Positions 40,673 through 49,434 of a DNA stretch of 59,619 nt are shown in pieces (the first letter of the stretch is position 1; each line of letters starts with the position of its first letter). The DNA is from JADCCX01 sp031378805 (GTDB lineage: Bacteria > Pseudomonadota > Alphaproteobacteria > Rhizobiales > Beijerinckiaceae). The notes beneath the pieces were generated by a model. That model was not told where the DNA came from, ran no database searches, and saw only the letters and a list, made by a program, of their open reading frames with translations. The stretch covers positions 1 to 59,619 of the forward strand of contig JANNEO010000088.1 of assembly GCA_031378805.1 (NCBI GenBank), in the 5' to 3' direction. The position numbers and the translations under genes are program-made.

Positions 40673-41617
40673 TCACTTCCCCGCCTTCGCCAATTCCGCC
40701 TGCAATTCCGGCACGATCGTGAACAGGTCACCGACCAGACCAAAATCCGCAACCTGGAAGATCGGCGCTTCCTCGTCCTTGTTGATGGCGACGATGACCT
40801 TGGAATCTTTCATGCCCGCGAGATGCTGAATGGCACCCGAGATGCCGACCGCAACGTAAAGCTCCGGGGCAACGACTTTGCCGGTCTGGCCGACCTGCCA
40901 ATCGTTGGGTGCATAGCCTGCATCCACCGCAGCACGGGAGGCGCCGACCGCCGCGCCGAACGTGTCGGCCAGAGGCTCGATGACCTTCTTGAAGTTCTCG
41001 GATGAGGCGAGCGCCCGCCCGCCAGACACCACAATCTTGGCTGCCGTCAGTTCCGGGCGATCCGACTTGACGATTTCCTGACTGACGAATGTGGAGGTTC
41101 CAGGATTTCCGGCGGATGCCACGGCTTCGGTCTTGGCCGAGCCGCCTTCAAGTGCAGCCGCGAAGGATGCGGTGCGCACGGTGATGATCTTCACCTTGTC
41201 CTTGGATTGCACGGTCTGCATGGCGTTGCCCGCATAGATCGGGCGCTCGAATGTGTCGGCGGAGATCACTTTCGTGATGTCGGAGATCTGCTGGACATCA
41301 ATGAGAGCGGCGACACGCGGCATCACGTTCTTGGTGGCGGCAGTGGAGGGCGCGATGATGGCGGCATAGCTGCCTGCAAGGCCAGCGATCAAGGCCGCAG
41401 TCGGCTCTGCCAGCAGATGTTCGTAGGCCGTGTCATCGGCGACAAGCACCTTGTCCACGCCCGCGATCTTAGCGGCCGCTGCGGCGGCGGCCGTGCAGCC
41501 CTTGCCCGCGACCAACACATGCACCGGGCTGCCGATGGCGGCTGCCGCAGTCATGGCCTTGTGGGTCACGCCGTTGAGCGATGCGTTGTTGTGTTCGGCA
41601 ATCAGAAGAACAGCCAT
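40673..41617 (-). CDS. etfA: Electron transfer flavoprotein alpha subunit
   Basis: A 314-residue FAD-binding subunit. The C-terminal FAD domain shows VSGGRALASSENFKKVIEPLAD, then GASRAAVDAGYAPNDWQVGQTGK and YVAVGISGAIQHLAGMKDSK, the standard ETF-alpha signature. With EtfB it carries electrons from acyl-CoA and other dehydrogenases to ETF-ubiquinone oxidoreductase. It begins one base after the etfB stop, so the two are translationally coupled. Confidence 0.97.
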   Translation of the reverse strand: MAVLLIAEHNNASLNGVTHKAMTAAAAIGSPVHVLVAGKGCTAAAAAAAKIAGVDKVLVADDTAYEHLLAEPTAALIAGLAGSYAAIIAPSTAATKNVMPRVAALIDVQQISDITKVISADTFERPIYAGNAMQTVQSKDKVKIITVRTASFAAALEGGSAKTEAVASAGNPGTSTFVSQEIVKSDRPELTAAKIVVSGGRALASSENFKKVIEPLADTFGAAVGASRAAVDAGYAPNDWQVGQTGKVVAPELYVAVGISGAIQHLAGMKDSKVIVAINKDEEAPIFQVADFGLVGDLFTIVPELQAELAKAGK

Positions 41618-41618
41618 C

Positions 41619-42365
41619 TCAGATCACTCCCGCTTCCTTGAGCTTGTTGACGAGTTCGGCAGGTGAACCCAGCTTGACGCCGGCCTTGCGGCCGCCGGGT
41701 TCCACTGTCTTCAGCACGGTGAGGCGTGGCACGATGTCGACGCCCAGCGATTCAGGGGTGTGCTCGTCGATCGGCTTCTTCTTCGCCTTCATGATGTTGG
41801 GCAGCGAAGCGTAGCGCGGTTCGTTGAGGCGCAGGTCGGTCGTGACGATGGCAGGTGTCTTCAGCGATACGGTTTGCAGGCCGCCATCCACTTCGCGCGT
41901 CACGGTCACCTTGTCGCCAGCAACCTCCAGCTTGAAGGCAAAGGTGCCCTGCGGCCAGCCCATCAGGGCGGCGAGCATCTGGCCCGTGGCATTCATGTCG
42001 TCGTCGATGGACTGTTTGCCCATGATGACGAGGCCGGGCTGCTCCTGCTCGATCAGCTTTTTCAGGATCTTGGCAACGCCCAGCGGCTCCACTATCGCAT
42101 CGGTTTTCACATGGATACCGCGATCCGCGCCCATGGCGAGGCCGGTGCGAATGGTTTCAGCCGCACCCTGGGGGCCAACGGACACCACGACGATTTCTGT
42201 GGCTCCACCCTTTTCCCTGATGCGGATCGCCTCTTCGCAGGCGATTTCATCGAAGGGGTTCATGCTCATCTTGACGTTGGCGAGATCAACGCCCGAGCCG
42301 TCCGGCTTCACACGGATTTTGACATTGTAATCGACCACCCGCTTCACGGGCACGAGGATTTTCAT
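41619..42365 (-). CDS. etfB: Electron transfer flavoprotein beta subunit
   Basis: A 248-residue subunit starting at ATG 42365 (MKILVPVKRVVDYNVKIRVK) with GGGAGGGAG ahead; a GTG two codons earlier is less likely. Markers: MNPFDEIACEEAIRIREKG, VMGKQSIDDDMNATGQMLAALMGWPQ and the recognition loop PRYASLPNIMKAKKKPI with the conserved Leu that docks on partner dehydrogenases. AMP is held by this subunit. First gene of etfBA. Confidence 0.97.
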   Translation of the reverse strand: MKILVPVKRVVDYNVKIRVKPDGSGVDLANVKMSMNPFDEIACEEAIRIREKGGATEIVVVSVGPQGAAETIRTGLAMGADRGIHVKTDAIVEPLGVAKILKKLIEQEQPGLVIMGKQSIDDDMNATGQMLAALMGWPQGTFAFKLEVAGDKVTVTREVDGGLQTVSLKTPAIVTTDLRLNEPRYASLPNIMKAKKKPIDEHTPESLGVDIVPRLTVLKTVEPGGRKAGVKLGSPAELVNKLKEAGVI

Positions 42366-42458
42366 GGGCACTCCCTCCCGAGGTGTCGTTGTTGGTCGTC
42401 ATTTGCCGCAACCCGGCCCGGCTTGTCCAGCGCTTTGGCTGCGGCCAATCGCTATAGT

Positions 42459-42800
42459 TTATATATGAACTAAATCAAGCCGCGTTTCTCCACCTCGATC
42501 CTCGACATCGATGATCCAGATATCGTGATCGAAGCGCAACTCCCGTGTCAGCCGTTCGGCGATATCGAGGGGCGTCGCGCCGTCCTTGCTGATCCGCTGG
42601 AAGGTCCGGTCCTGGCCGGTCTGGTCGGAGACTGTCTGGGGCGCGGGGCCGTAAAGGTCGGCTGTGCCATCCAGTCGGTCGATGCAGACAAAGACCGCGC
42701 CTGCTTCAGCCGCACCCTTGCGGCGCACCACGGCAAAGGCGTTCTCGCCGTTGCGCAGGCGGATATAGGCGGACACGAAGATGTCGGAGCGAAGGCGCAT
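42459..42800 (-). CDS. DUF1491 family protein
   Basis: A 113-residue cytoplasmic protein. MRLRSDIFVSAYIRLRNGEN, AVVRRKGAAEAGAVFVCIDRLDG and FDHDIWIIDVEDR match the DUF1491 family, which is restricted largely to Alphaproteobacteria and has no known function. It has no operon partner; a family B repeat with an unusual flanking duplication is just upstream of its start. Confidence 0.83.
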   Translation of the reverse strand: MRLRSDIFVSAYIRLRNGENAFAVVRRKGAAEAGAVFVCIDRLDGTADLYGPAPQTVSDQTGQDRTFQRISKDGATPLDIAERLTRELRFDHDIWIIDVEDRGGETRLDLVHI

Positions 42801-42820
42801 GGGTCACTTATGCAGCGGTG

Positions 42821-42940
42821 TTGTGTGTCCTTCGAGGCTCCGCTTCGCTGCGCACCTCAGGATGAAGAGTCAGGAGAATTGCGAAATACGAAGTTTCTCA
42901 TCCTGAGGTGTGAGCGAAGCGAGCCTCGAAGGACGCACAA
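42821..42940. repeat. Paired palindromic repeat, family B, copy 4, flanked by a 14-base direct repeat
   Basis: The two inverted units carry different inner hairpins (CCGCTTCGCTGCG left; CGCTTCGCTCA right). CTTATGCAGCGGTG at 42807-42820 recurs as CTTATGCAGCAGTG at 42943-42956 on the other side of the element, one mismatch in 14, as after an insertion with target duplication. Confidence 0.88.
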
Positions 42941-42971
42941 CGCTTATGCAGCAGTGCCGCGACAAGGCCAA

Positions 42972-43727
42972 CTATTCAATCGCAATCCCGGAGGCCTGCG
43001 CCAGTTCACGTACTACTCGGGCCGGATTGTCCGCGCGTGAGGGAAGCTTGCGGTCCTTTTCGAACTTGTCGAGAGCGGCGCGGGTGCCTGCTCCGAAAGT
43101 GCCATCGTCACGCAAGGGGCCATAGCCGATCTTGGTGAGGGCACGCTGGATGGCCACCACGGTCTCCGGGCGCTCCAGCCGGTCAGTGCTGCTGCGAAGC
43201 AGGCCCATGATCTGGTCCTTGGGGCGCAGGTTCGAGGTCAGGATTGCAGCGAGCAACGCATCGCTGGCCTGGCCGTTCACAGGTAGTCGTGCGGCAACTT
43301 GGAAGTCGCGGATGGCCTGGCTGGTTTTCGCCTGGGCAGATGGATCAGGCTCACCAGTGAAGAAGCCGCGTGTCGTCAATTCAAGCTGGATGTCGCGCAG
43401 CAACTCGATTCTGCGCAGATTTTCCACTTCCCGGTCGATGGTGGCGGGGCGTGGTTGAGGCAGGGGGGTGTTTGATGGCTGCGGCGTTGCGTGGATCAGG
43501 GGGTTGCCCACGAACATCGGGGCGCGGTGCCGCTCGGGCTGCATCAGGATGATGTTGCCAAATATGCAGGCAGCCGCACCGCCACCAACGATCCAAGCCA
43601 GCGACGCGGCAGGATTTTTGAGGATGCGCCGTCCCAGAATACGGGTCAGCGTCGTCTCGCCTTTGGCGAGCCTGCGCACGGGTTCTCCCGCCGCAAGGAT
43701 CGCATCCATGGCCGGGTTCTTGTCCAT
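42972..43727 (-). CDS. Membrane-anchored protein with two peptidoglycan-binding repeats
   Basis: A 251-residue protein starting at ATG 43727, 16 bases after the kinase stop. A cytoplasmic N-terminus of about 45 residues is followed by one transmembrane helix (ASLAWIVGGGAAACIFGNIIL) and a Pro-rich periplasmic linker. Two PG_binding_1-like units follow: LLRDIQLELTTRGFFTGEPD...TSQAIRDFQVAARLPVNG and VVAIQRALTKIGYGPLRDDGTFGAGTRAALDKFEKDRKLP. It most likely holds the cell wall from the inner membrane. Its tight coupling to a membrane kinase suggests it reports envelope state to that kinase, which is inference. Confidence 0.83.
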   Translation of the reverse strand: MDKNPAMDAILAAGEPVRRLAKGETTLTRILGRRILKNPAASLAWIVGGGAAACIFGNIILMQPERHRAPMFVGNPLIHATPQPSNTPLPQPRPATIDREVENLRRIELLRDIQLELTTRGFFTGEPDPSAQAKTSQAIRDFQVAARLPVNGQASDALLAAILTSNLRPKDQIMGLLRSSTDRLERPETVVAIQRALTKIGYGPLRDDGTFGAGTRAALDKFEKDRKLPSRADNPARVVRELAQASGIAIE

Positions 43728-43743
43728 CGAAGGGTATCTGGAA

Positions 43744-45567
43744 TCAGGCACTGCGGCGTTCCGAGGCGTTGGCGGCATTGGTCGATGCTTTCGTAGCTGC
43801 TGGCTGGACCAGCGGATGAATGTTGGAGGGCTGGATCTGCCCCTGGACCTGCACCTGCGCCTGCTTCTGTACCGATCCCGGGCGAGGCAAGGCGATGATG
43901 ACCGTCGTGCCCTTGCCCAGTCTGCTTTCGAAACGCACGCTGCCATGGTGCAAGCCGACCAGACCGCGCACCAGCGACAGGCCCAGTCCAATGCCGCCAT
44001 GTTCGCGTGACAGGCTTTCATCGAGGCGACCGAACTGCTGGCCGAGCGCGGCGAGTTGCGCCTCGGGAATTCCTGGCCCGCGATCGGTAATCTTGATCAG
44101 CAGGGTGTCGTCGTTGCTGGACAGATCAACAGCAATGGCACCGGTAGTGCCGCCAAACTTCGCAGCGTTCGACAGGAGTTCGGCCAACACCGAGCGTATG
44201 GCACGATGATCAACGGTGGCCTGCATGTTCTCGTCGGTCGTGGTGAGGGTGACCTTCAGCGGGAGATCGTGCTTGGCTTCAGTATCCTGGCGAAATGCAT
44301 CAACCGCCGATTCCACCAATGGCAGCAGGCTCGTCGACTCCGCATCGAATTCGTAGATACCCGTGTCGAGCCGCGTGACATCAATCATCGCTGTCACCAT
44401 GCGCAGCAGATCTTGTCCCGCACCGTTGATGATCGCCGCATATTCGCGTGAACGCTCGGGATTCTGCGGCGTTGTTGCAGGATTGGCGAGGATGTCCGAG
44501 AATCCGATGATGGCGTTCAGCGGCGTCCGCAGTTCGTGGTTCACGGTGGACAAGAAGGCTGAACGTGCAGCTTTCGCGGCCTCTGCTTCGGCGGCTGCAA
44601 CCAGCAGCCGTTCTTCCTCGGCAACCTGATCGCTGATGTCGCGCAAGGTCGCCATGGCGGTTTCGCTGCCTATCACGGAAGGGAAGACATGCGCTTCGAT
44701 CCAGCGGTAGCGGGGGGCCTGATTGCTGGCGGAGGTCCGCAGGCGAAGGCGGAGCTTGCGGGCGGTCGCGCCCTGGGCGCAATCGCACAGAGCACTCAGC
44801 AGAAGTGGCCTGTCTGCAACCAGCACCAGTTCGGACAAGCCGCGCGCCTTCAATGCCTCGGCGGGCAGCCCCAGAACGCGTTCCGCGTTGTCACTGACGC
44901 GAAGCACAGCCCCAGAACTGTTGGTAGCGACCACCGTTTCCGATACAACGGTCTCGATCTCGCGGCTCTGGATGCGCTGTTCGCGTGCGACACTGCGCTC
45001 GCGTGCGACGGCGTGCAGCATTTCCGATACGAGCACCACGACATTGGCGACAGTCAGAACCGCAATGGTGATCGTGATCCAGGGGGACAGGCCAGAAAGC
45101 CCATCGCTGGCCATCTGCGGGTGGAGCAGTGGCGCAGCGATCATGGCGGTTGCGGCAATGCCCGTGATTGCTGCAGCCTTGAGGCGGATCGGCCGGTTGC
45201 CGACGATGAAGCCTTCGATCAGACAGATCGAAAGGAGCGCAAGGGCCGAGATCGGTGGAATGCCCCTCAGCACGCCCCCCACCAGCAATGCGCCAGAGAC
45301 GATAAGGCTCATCAGGACCGCGCGGTCCAAGCCAGCGGGACGTCGCGTATCCAGCGCGATGCAAGCTGGCAGGATGCCGAAAAGAAACAAGGCCGCGATG
45401 GCGGCGACAGGTTCGCCTGACAGCATGGCCATGGGAGGGAACACAGCGAGGATCGCAACAGCATTCATCAGGCGGCATCGACGGAACAGGCGCACCCGCG
45501 ATTGCGGCGTCAAGGCGCCGGTCGTCATCCATTTCAGGTCGCGCCAGGACGGGGTCGCAGACGTCAT
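43744..45567 (-). CDS. PAS-containing membrane sensor histidine kinase
   Basis: A 607-residue kinase starting at ATG 45567. The N-terminus carries about five or six transmembrane helices (residues 35-185), then a PAS domain (SSGAVLRVSDNAERVLGLPAE, then ATLRDISDQVAEEERLL). HisKA has phospho-His344 in TVNHELRTPLNAIIGFSDIL. The ATPase boxes are LLSNAAKFGG, DRGPGIPEAQL and GGIGLGLSLVRGL. The tail of about 45 residues is low complexity (KQAQVQVQGQIQP). No response regulator is adjacent, so it is an orphan kinase. It sits directly upstream of the peptidoglycan-binding membrane protein. Confidence 0.92.
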   Translation of the reverse strand: MTSATPSWRDLKWMTTGALTPQSRVRLFRRCRLMNAVAILAVFPPMAMLSGEPVAAIAALFLFGILPACIALDTRRPAGLDRAVLMSLIVSGALLVGGVLRGIPPISALALLSICLIEGFIVGNRPIRLKAAAITGIAATAMIAAPLLHPQMASDGLSGLSPWITITIAVLTVANVVVLVSEMLHAVARERSVAREQRIQSREIETVVSETVVATNSSGAVLRVSDNAERVLGLPAEALKARGLSELVLVADRPLLLSALCDCAQGATARKLRLRLRTSASNQAPRYRWIEAHVFPSVIGSETAMATLRDISDQVAEEERLLVAAAEAEAAKAARSAFLSTVNHELRTPLNAIIGFSDILANPATTPQNPERSREYAAIINGAGQDLLRMVTAMIDVTRLDTGIYEFDAESTSLLPLVESAVDAFRQDTEAKHDLPLKVTLTTTDENMQATVDHRAIRSVLAELLSNAAKFGGTTGAIAVDLSSNDDTLLIKITDRGPGIPEAQLAALGQQFGRLDESLSREHGGIGLGLSLVRGLVGLHHGSVRFESRLGKGTTVIIALPRPGSVQKQAQVQVQGQIQPSNIHPLVQPAATKASTNAANASERRSA

Positions 45568-45826
45568 CACACCATTTCCCGATCCGACGCTCAGGCGCGA
45601 ATCTTGTGGAGGCGATTATGCGCAATGCCCCTTAAATGATGCCTAAGATGGGGACACACTGCATGTTTCCGGGTCTTTCCAGAGGGGCAGATGCTGTTTT
45701 CCGGATGGCATGGTTAATCCTTCGAAAATAGGGTGGATCGAATGCGCAAGACATTCAGCCCAAAATTTTCACGTCTTTCCGGCAATGCTGTTCAGGATTT
45801 GGTGAGGATACAAGCAGGGGCTTTGC

Positions 45827-46048
45827 ATGGCGCTCTTTCGCATTGCCGCAGCGGTCGGCCTGCTTCTGGTGCTGGCCCCTGAGCAGACCTTGAGGGTGGC
45901 CCGCAGCATGGTCGGTATCGCCGACGAGGCGAAGGCGTTGCAACCAGCGTCGGCTGAATCCGTGATCAATTATTGCAAGGCCCAGCCGCAGGTCTGTGCC
46001 GATGCCGCCCGTCACGCGGCAAGTGCCGCAAAACCAGGCAAGCCATAG
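45827..46048 (+). CDS. Small exported protein, DUF5330-like
   Basis: A 73-residue protein with an N-terminal signal or anchor segment (MALFRIAAAVGLLLVLAPE) and a short helical domain with a cysteine pair in INYCKAQPQVCADAARHA. The spacing of these cysteines and the position just before sufE resemble DUF5330-type small proteins of Hyphomicrobiales, but the match is from memory of the pattern only. AGGGG lies close before the ATG. Function unknown. Confidence 0.6.
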   Translation: MALFRIAAAVGLLLVLAPEQTLRVARSMVGIADEAKALQPASAESVINYCKAQPQVCADAARHAASAAKPGKP

Positions 46049-46090
46049 AGCCGCAGGGCATGTATCTTGACGGTCTCGATCCGGCGCGGC

Positions 46091-46531
46091 ATGTCCCACC
46101 GGATGACACTGCCAACCTATGAAGACATCGCGGAAAACCTGTCCTTCCTGGACGATTGGGAAGAGCGCTACGCCTATGTCATCCAGATCGGAAAGGCCTT
46201 GCCCGGCTTGCCTGATGTCTTGCGGACGGAAACCAACCGCGTCCAGGGCTGTGCCAGCCAGGTCTGGCTGGCCGCTGAAACGGGGGTAGGCCCTGACCCT
46301 GTCATGACCTTCAGGGGTGACAGCGATGCGTTGATCGTGCGCGGGCTGGTGGCGCTGGCAATTGCAATCAACTCAGGCAAGACGGCATCCGCGATTGTCG
46401 CCACGGACACCTTTGCGAAATTCGAAGAGCTGGGCCTCAAGGCCCATCTCTCGTCACAGCGTTCCAACGGCCTGCGCTCGATGGTGGCGCGAATCCGGAA
46501 GGATGCAGAGGTCTCGCTGGGCAGGGTCTGA
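46091..46531 (+). CDS. sufE: Cysteine desulfuration protein SufE
   Basis: About 146 residues from ATG 46091; ATG 46103 four codons later is equally possible, as neither has a clear ribosome-binding site. Signature YEDIAENLSFLDDWEERYAYVI, then RVQGCASQVWLAAE with the active Cys (Cys54 from the longer start), and VRGLVALAIAINSGKTASAI. SufE takes the persulfide from SufS and speeds iron-sulfur cluster assembly. The rest of the suf operon is not in the window. Confidence 0.93.
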   Translation: MSHRMTLPTYEDIAENLSFLDDWEERYAYVIQIGKALPGLPDVLRTETNRVQGCASQVWLAAETGVGPDPVMTFRGDSDALIVRGLVALAIAINSGKTASAIVATDTFAKFEELGLKAHLSSQRSNGLRSMVARIRKDAEVSLGRV

Positions 46532-46535
46532 ACCG

Positions 46536-46871
46536 TCAGCGGCAGTAGACGTTGCCGTATTCATCCTCGTAGGCACCGTAAGGGCAGCCGCGCGGACGGC
46601 GATAGACCGGGGCGGGTTCGGCATAGACCGGCTGTGGATAGCCATAGGCCGGTTGCGGCGTGGATGACGCTCCGATCACCGCGCCTCCTGCAGCGCCGAC
46701 ACCAGCTCCAAGAAGCGCTCCGCGGCGTCCGCCCAGCGCGCCACCGATCAACGCGCCTGAGCCGCCACCGATCAGCGCGCCGCCTACCGCGCGCTCGCCT
46801 GGCGAGTTGCAGGCCGTGAGGCCGGCGGCAATCCCGATGATCGCTGCGGCGATCGAGAGTGATTTCAGCAT
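46536..46871 (-). CDS. Small glycine-zipper lipoprotein
   Basis: A 111-residue protein starting at ATG 46871 with AGGAG ahead. The signal peptide ends in GLTACNS, a lipobox. The middle is a strongly repetitive glycine zipper (GGALIGGGSGALIGGALGG, then GALLGAGVGAAGGAVIG), which tends to insert in or associate with the outer membrane. A Tyr/Pro-rich tail follows (QPAYGYPQPVYAEP) with the end CPYGAYEDEYGNVYCR holding a cysteine pair. YMGG-like or OmpA-linker-like proteins are the closest type. Function unknown. Confidence 0.82.
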   Translation of the reverse strand: MLKSLSIAAAIIGIAAGLTACNSPGERAVGGALIGGGSGALIGGALGGRRGALLGAGVGAAGGAVIGASSTPQPAYGYPQPVYAEPAPVYRRPRGCPYGAYEDEYGNVYCR

Positions 46872-47009
46872 GGGGTATCTCCTGTCTGGCGCTTCGACCG
46901 ATATCCGGCACATGATGTAACGGCTTCGACCCTAGGTTGTTCCAGCAAGAACCAACATCCGTCAAAATTGCGGCAATTTCCAGAGATATCGACGCAGCGC
47001 TTGATCCAA

Positions 47010-47630
47010 TCAGACTGGCCGATAGGCCCCACGGCCCGATGCGAGCGCATCATCCAGCAATTCCAGCCGGTCCTGCCCCCAGAAAACCTCGCCATCGAGC
47101 ACGTAACCCGGCGCTCCGAAGACGTCGGCGGCAATGGCGTCTTGGCCGTTTTGCGCGAGGATAGCTGAGACGGATTCTGATCTGGCCTGCGCCAGAATGG
47201 TTGGTGCAGACAGGCCGCAACCCGTGATCAATGCGGCAATGGTGGCTTCATCATTGAGATTGGCATCTTCGGCCCACACCCCCGCCAAGGCTCTGCCGGT
47301 CAGCTCAGCGGGATCATGCCCACTGCTCGCTAGCGCAATGATCACGGCGTTGATCAGTGTGGCATCCAGCGGAAAATGGGAGGGCTGGAGCGTCAGCGGC
47401 AGACCGCGCTTGACGCGCCAGCGCTGCATTTCCAGCCAGCGATAGCGCTGTCGCACCACCGGCCGCTTCGCAAGCGGCAGGCTGCCTGTGGCCTCGAAAA
47501 CCTCAAGGATGGGCATCGGCTTGTAGCGGATGGTCGCGCCGTGCTTCGCGGCGATCTGGAGGAACTGGCCGTGGCCGAGATATGTCCAGGGGGACGCGAT
47601 TGTGAAGTAGTAGTCGATGATGCGGCTCAT
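47010..47630 (-). CDS. 2-hydroxychromene-2-carboxylate isomerase-like protein (DsbA family)
   Basis: A 206-residue protein of the kappa-GST/DsbA fold. N-terminus IIDYYFTIASPWTYLGHGQF carries the active Ser position, and YKPMPILEVFEATG and KRPVVRQRYRWLEMQRW follow. The C-terminal VFGAPGYVLDGEVFWGQDRLELL holds the cis-Pro loop (GAPGYVLDGE) of the HCCA isomerase group, which acts in naphthalene degradation. No ring-cleavage genes are around, so here it may be a general glutathione-dependent isomerase. A TTG one codon ahead of the ATG is an alternative start. Confidence 0.87.
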   Translation of the reverse strand: MSRIIDYYFTIASPWTYLGHGQFLQIAAKHGATIRYKPMPILEVFEATGSLPLAKRPVVRQRYRWLEMQRWRVKRGLPLTLQPSHFPLDATLINAVIIALASSGHDPAELTGRALAGVWAEDANLNDEATIAALITGCGLSAPTILAQARSESVSAILAQNGQDAIAADVFGAPGYVLDGEVFWGQDRLELLDDALASGRGAYRPV

Positions 47631-47661
47631 CAAGCAAACCTATTCCGCCTATCGCTGAAAT

Positions 47662-47688
47662 GCAAAAGGGCGACCCGAAGGCCGCCCT
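47662..47688 (-). terminator. Intrinsic terminator of groSL
   Basis: On the minus strand AGGGCGGCC (47688-47680), TTCG loop and GGTCGCCCT (47675-47667), with one G-T wobble, are followed by TTTT. The TTCG tetraloop gives extra stability. It lies 31 bases after the groL stop. Confidence 0.87.
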
Positions 47689-47718
47689 CTGCTGTCTTTA
47701 TGGATGGACAGGATTTCC

Positions 47719-49359
47719 TTAGAAATCCATGCCGCCCATGCCACCGCCGCCGCCCGGCATGGAAGGACCAGAGTCCTTCTTTGGAGCATCGGCGATCATG
47801 GCTTCCGTGGTGATCAGGAGACCAGCCACCGAAGCCGCATCCTGGATGGCTGTACGAACCACCTTGGTCGGGTCGATAATGCCCATCTTCATCATGTCGC
47901 CGTACTCGCCGGTCTGCGCGTTGTAGCCATAGGCATAAGACGCGTTCTCGAGGAGCTTGCCGACGATCACCGGCGCATCATCACCGGCATTCTCGATGAT
48001 CTGCTTGGCCGGGGTCGTGAGCGCCTTGCGGACGATCTCGATGCCGGTTTTCTGGTCTTCGTTGGCAGTCTTCAGCTTGGCAACCGAAGCGATGGCACGC
48101 AGAAGGGCAACGCCGCCGCCTGGCAGCACGCCTTCTTCCACAGCAGCGCGTGTGGCCTGGAGCGCGTCATCCACGCGATCCTTCTTTTCCTTGACTTCGA
48201 TCTCGGTTGCGCCGCCGACGCGGATGACGGCAACGCCGCCCGCCAGCTTCGCCAGACGCTCCTGGAGCTTTTCGCGGTCATAGTCCGAGGTGGTTTCCTC
48301 GATCTGCGCCTTGATCTGGGCCACGCGGCCTTCGATGTCCTTTTTCTTGCCGGCACCCGAGATGATCGTGGTGTTCTCCTTCTCGATCCGCACGCGCTTG
48401 GCGCGGCCGAGATCCTTGATCGTGATGTTCTCGAGCTTGATGCCGAGGTCTTCCGCGATCATCGTGCCGCCAGTCAGGATCGCCAGGTCTTCCAGCATCG
48501 CCTTGCGGCGATCACCGAAGCCCGGTGCCTTCACAGCAGCGATCTTGAGGCCGCCACGCAACTTGTTGACCACGAGGGTCGCAAGCGCTTCGCCTTCCAC
48601 GTCTTCCGCGATGATCAGCAGTGGCTTGCCGGACTGAACAACGGTTTCGAGGATCGGCAGCATGGGCTGCAATGACGAGAGCTTCTTCTCGTGGATGAGG
48701 ACATAAACGTCCTCAAGCTCGGCGATCATCTTCTCGGCATTCGTGATGAAGTAGGGCGAGAGATAGCCGCGGTCGAACTGCATGCCTTCGACGACATCGA
48801 GTTCGGTCTCGGCGGTCTTGGCTTCTTCGACCGTAATGACGCCCTCGTTGCCGACCTTCTGCATCGCATCCGAGATCATCTTGCCCACGGTCGTATCGCC
48901 GTTGGCGGAGATGGTGCCGACCTGCGCCACTTCGGCGTTGGACGTGACCTTCTTGGAGTTCTTCTGGAGGTCAGCGACGATGGCAGTGACGGCAAGGTCA
49001 ATACCACGCTTCAGGTCCATCGGGTTCATGCCGGCGGCCACGGCCTTGGCACCTTCACGCACGATAGACTGGGCGAGAACGGTGGCGGTCGTCGTGCCAT
49101 CGCCCGCATGATCATTCTGGCGGGAGGCCACTTCACGGACCATCTGTGCGCCCATGTTCTCGAACTTGTCGGCAAGTTCGATCTCCTTGGCGACGGTGAC
49201 ACCGTCCTTGGTGATGCGGGGCGAGCCGAAAGACTTCTCGATCACGACGTTGCGGCCCTTGGGACCGAGTGTGACCTTGACAGCATCAGCGAGGATGTCG
49301 ACGCCGCGCAACATCTTGTTGCGCGCATCGCTTCCGAAACGTACTTCTTTGGCAGCCAT
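47719..49359 (-). CDS. groL: 60 kDa chaperonin GroEL
   Basis: A 546-residue chaperonin. N-terminus AAKEVRFGSDARNKMLRGVD, ATP site GPKGRNVVIEKSFGSPRITKDG and AGDGTTTATVLAQSI, apical-domain and hinge segments IISGAGKKKDIEGRVAQIK, and the C-terminal Gly-Gly-Met tail PGGGGGMGGMDF are all present. It folds many cytoplasmic proteins with GroES. The gene follows groS after 75 bases in one heat-inducible operon under a CIRCE element. Alphaproteobacteria may have several groEL copies; this copy has every feature of the housekeeping one. Confidence 0.98.
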   Translation of the reverse strand: MAAKEVRFGSDARNKMLRGVDILADAVKVTLGPKGRNVVIEKSFGSPRITKDGVTVAKEIELADKFENMGAQMVREVASRQNDHAGDGTTTATVLAQSIVREGAKAVAAGMNPMDLKRGIDLAVTAIVADLQKNSKKVTSNAEVAQVGTISANGDTTVGKMISDAMQKVGNEGVITVEEAKTAETELDVVEGMQFDRGYLSPYFITNAEKMIAELEDVYVLIHEKKLSSLQPMLPILETVVQSGKPLLIIAEDVEGEALATLVVNKLRGGLKIAAVKAPGFGDRRKAMLEDLAILTGGTMIAEDLGIKLENITIKDLGRAKRVRIEKENTTIISGAGKKKDIEGRVAQIKAQIEETTSDYDREKLQERLAKLAGGVAVIRVGGATEIEVKEKKDRVDDALQATRAAVEEGVLPGGGVALLRAIASVAKLKTANEDQKTGIEIVRKALTTPAKQIIENAGDDAPVIVGKLLENASYAYGYNAQTGEYGDMMKMGIIDPTKVVRTAIQDAASVAGLLITTEAMIADAPKKDSGPSMPGGGGGMGGMDF

Positions 49360-49434
49360 TGGACTGTCCTTCCATGTCGGCTAGAATTGCCGTGTGTATT
49401 TGAATTACGGGGGTGGGTGGATCGAAGAAGTGAA

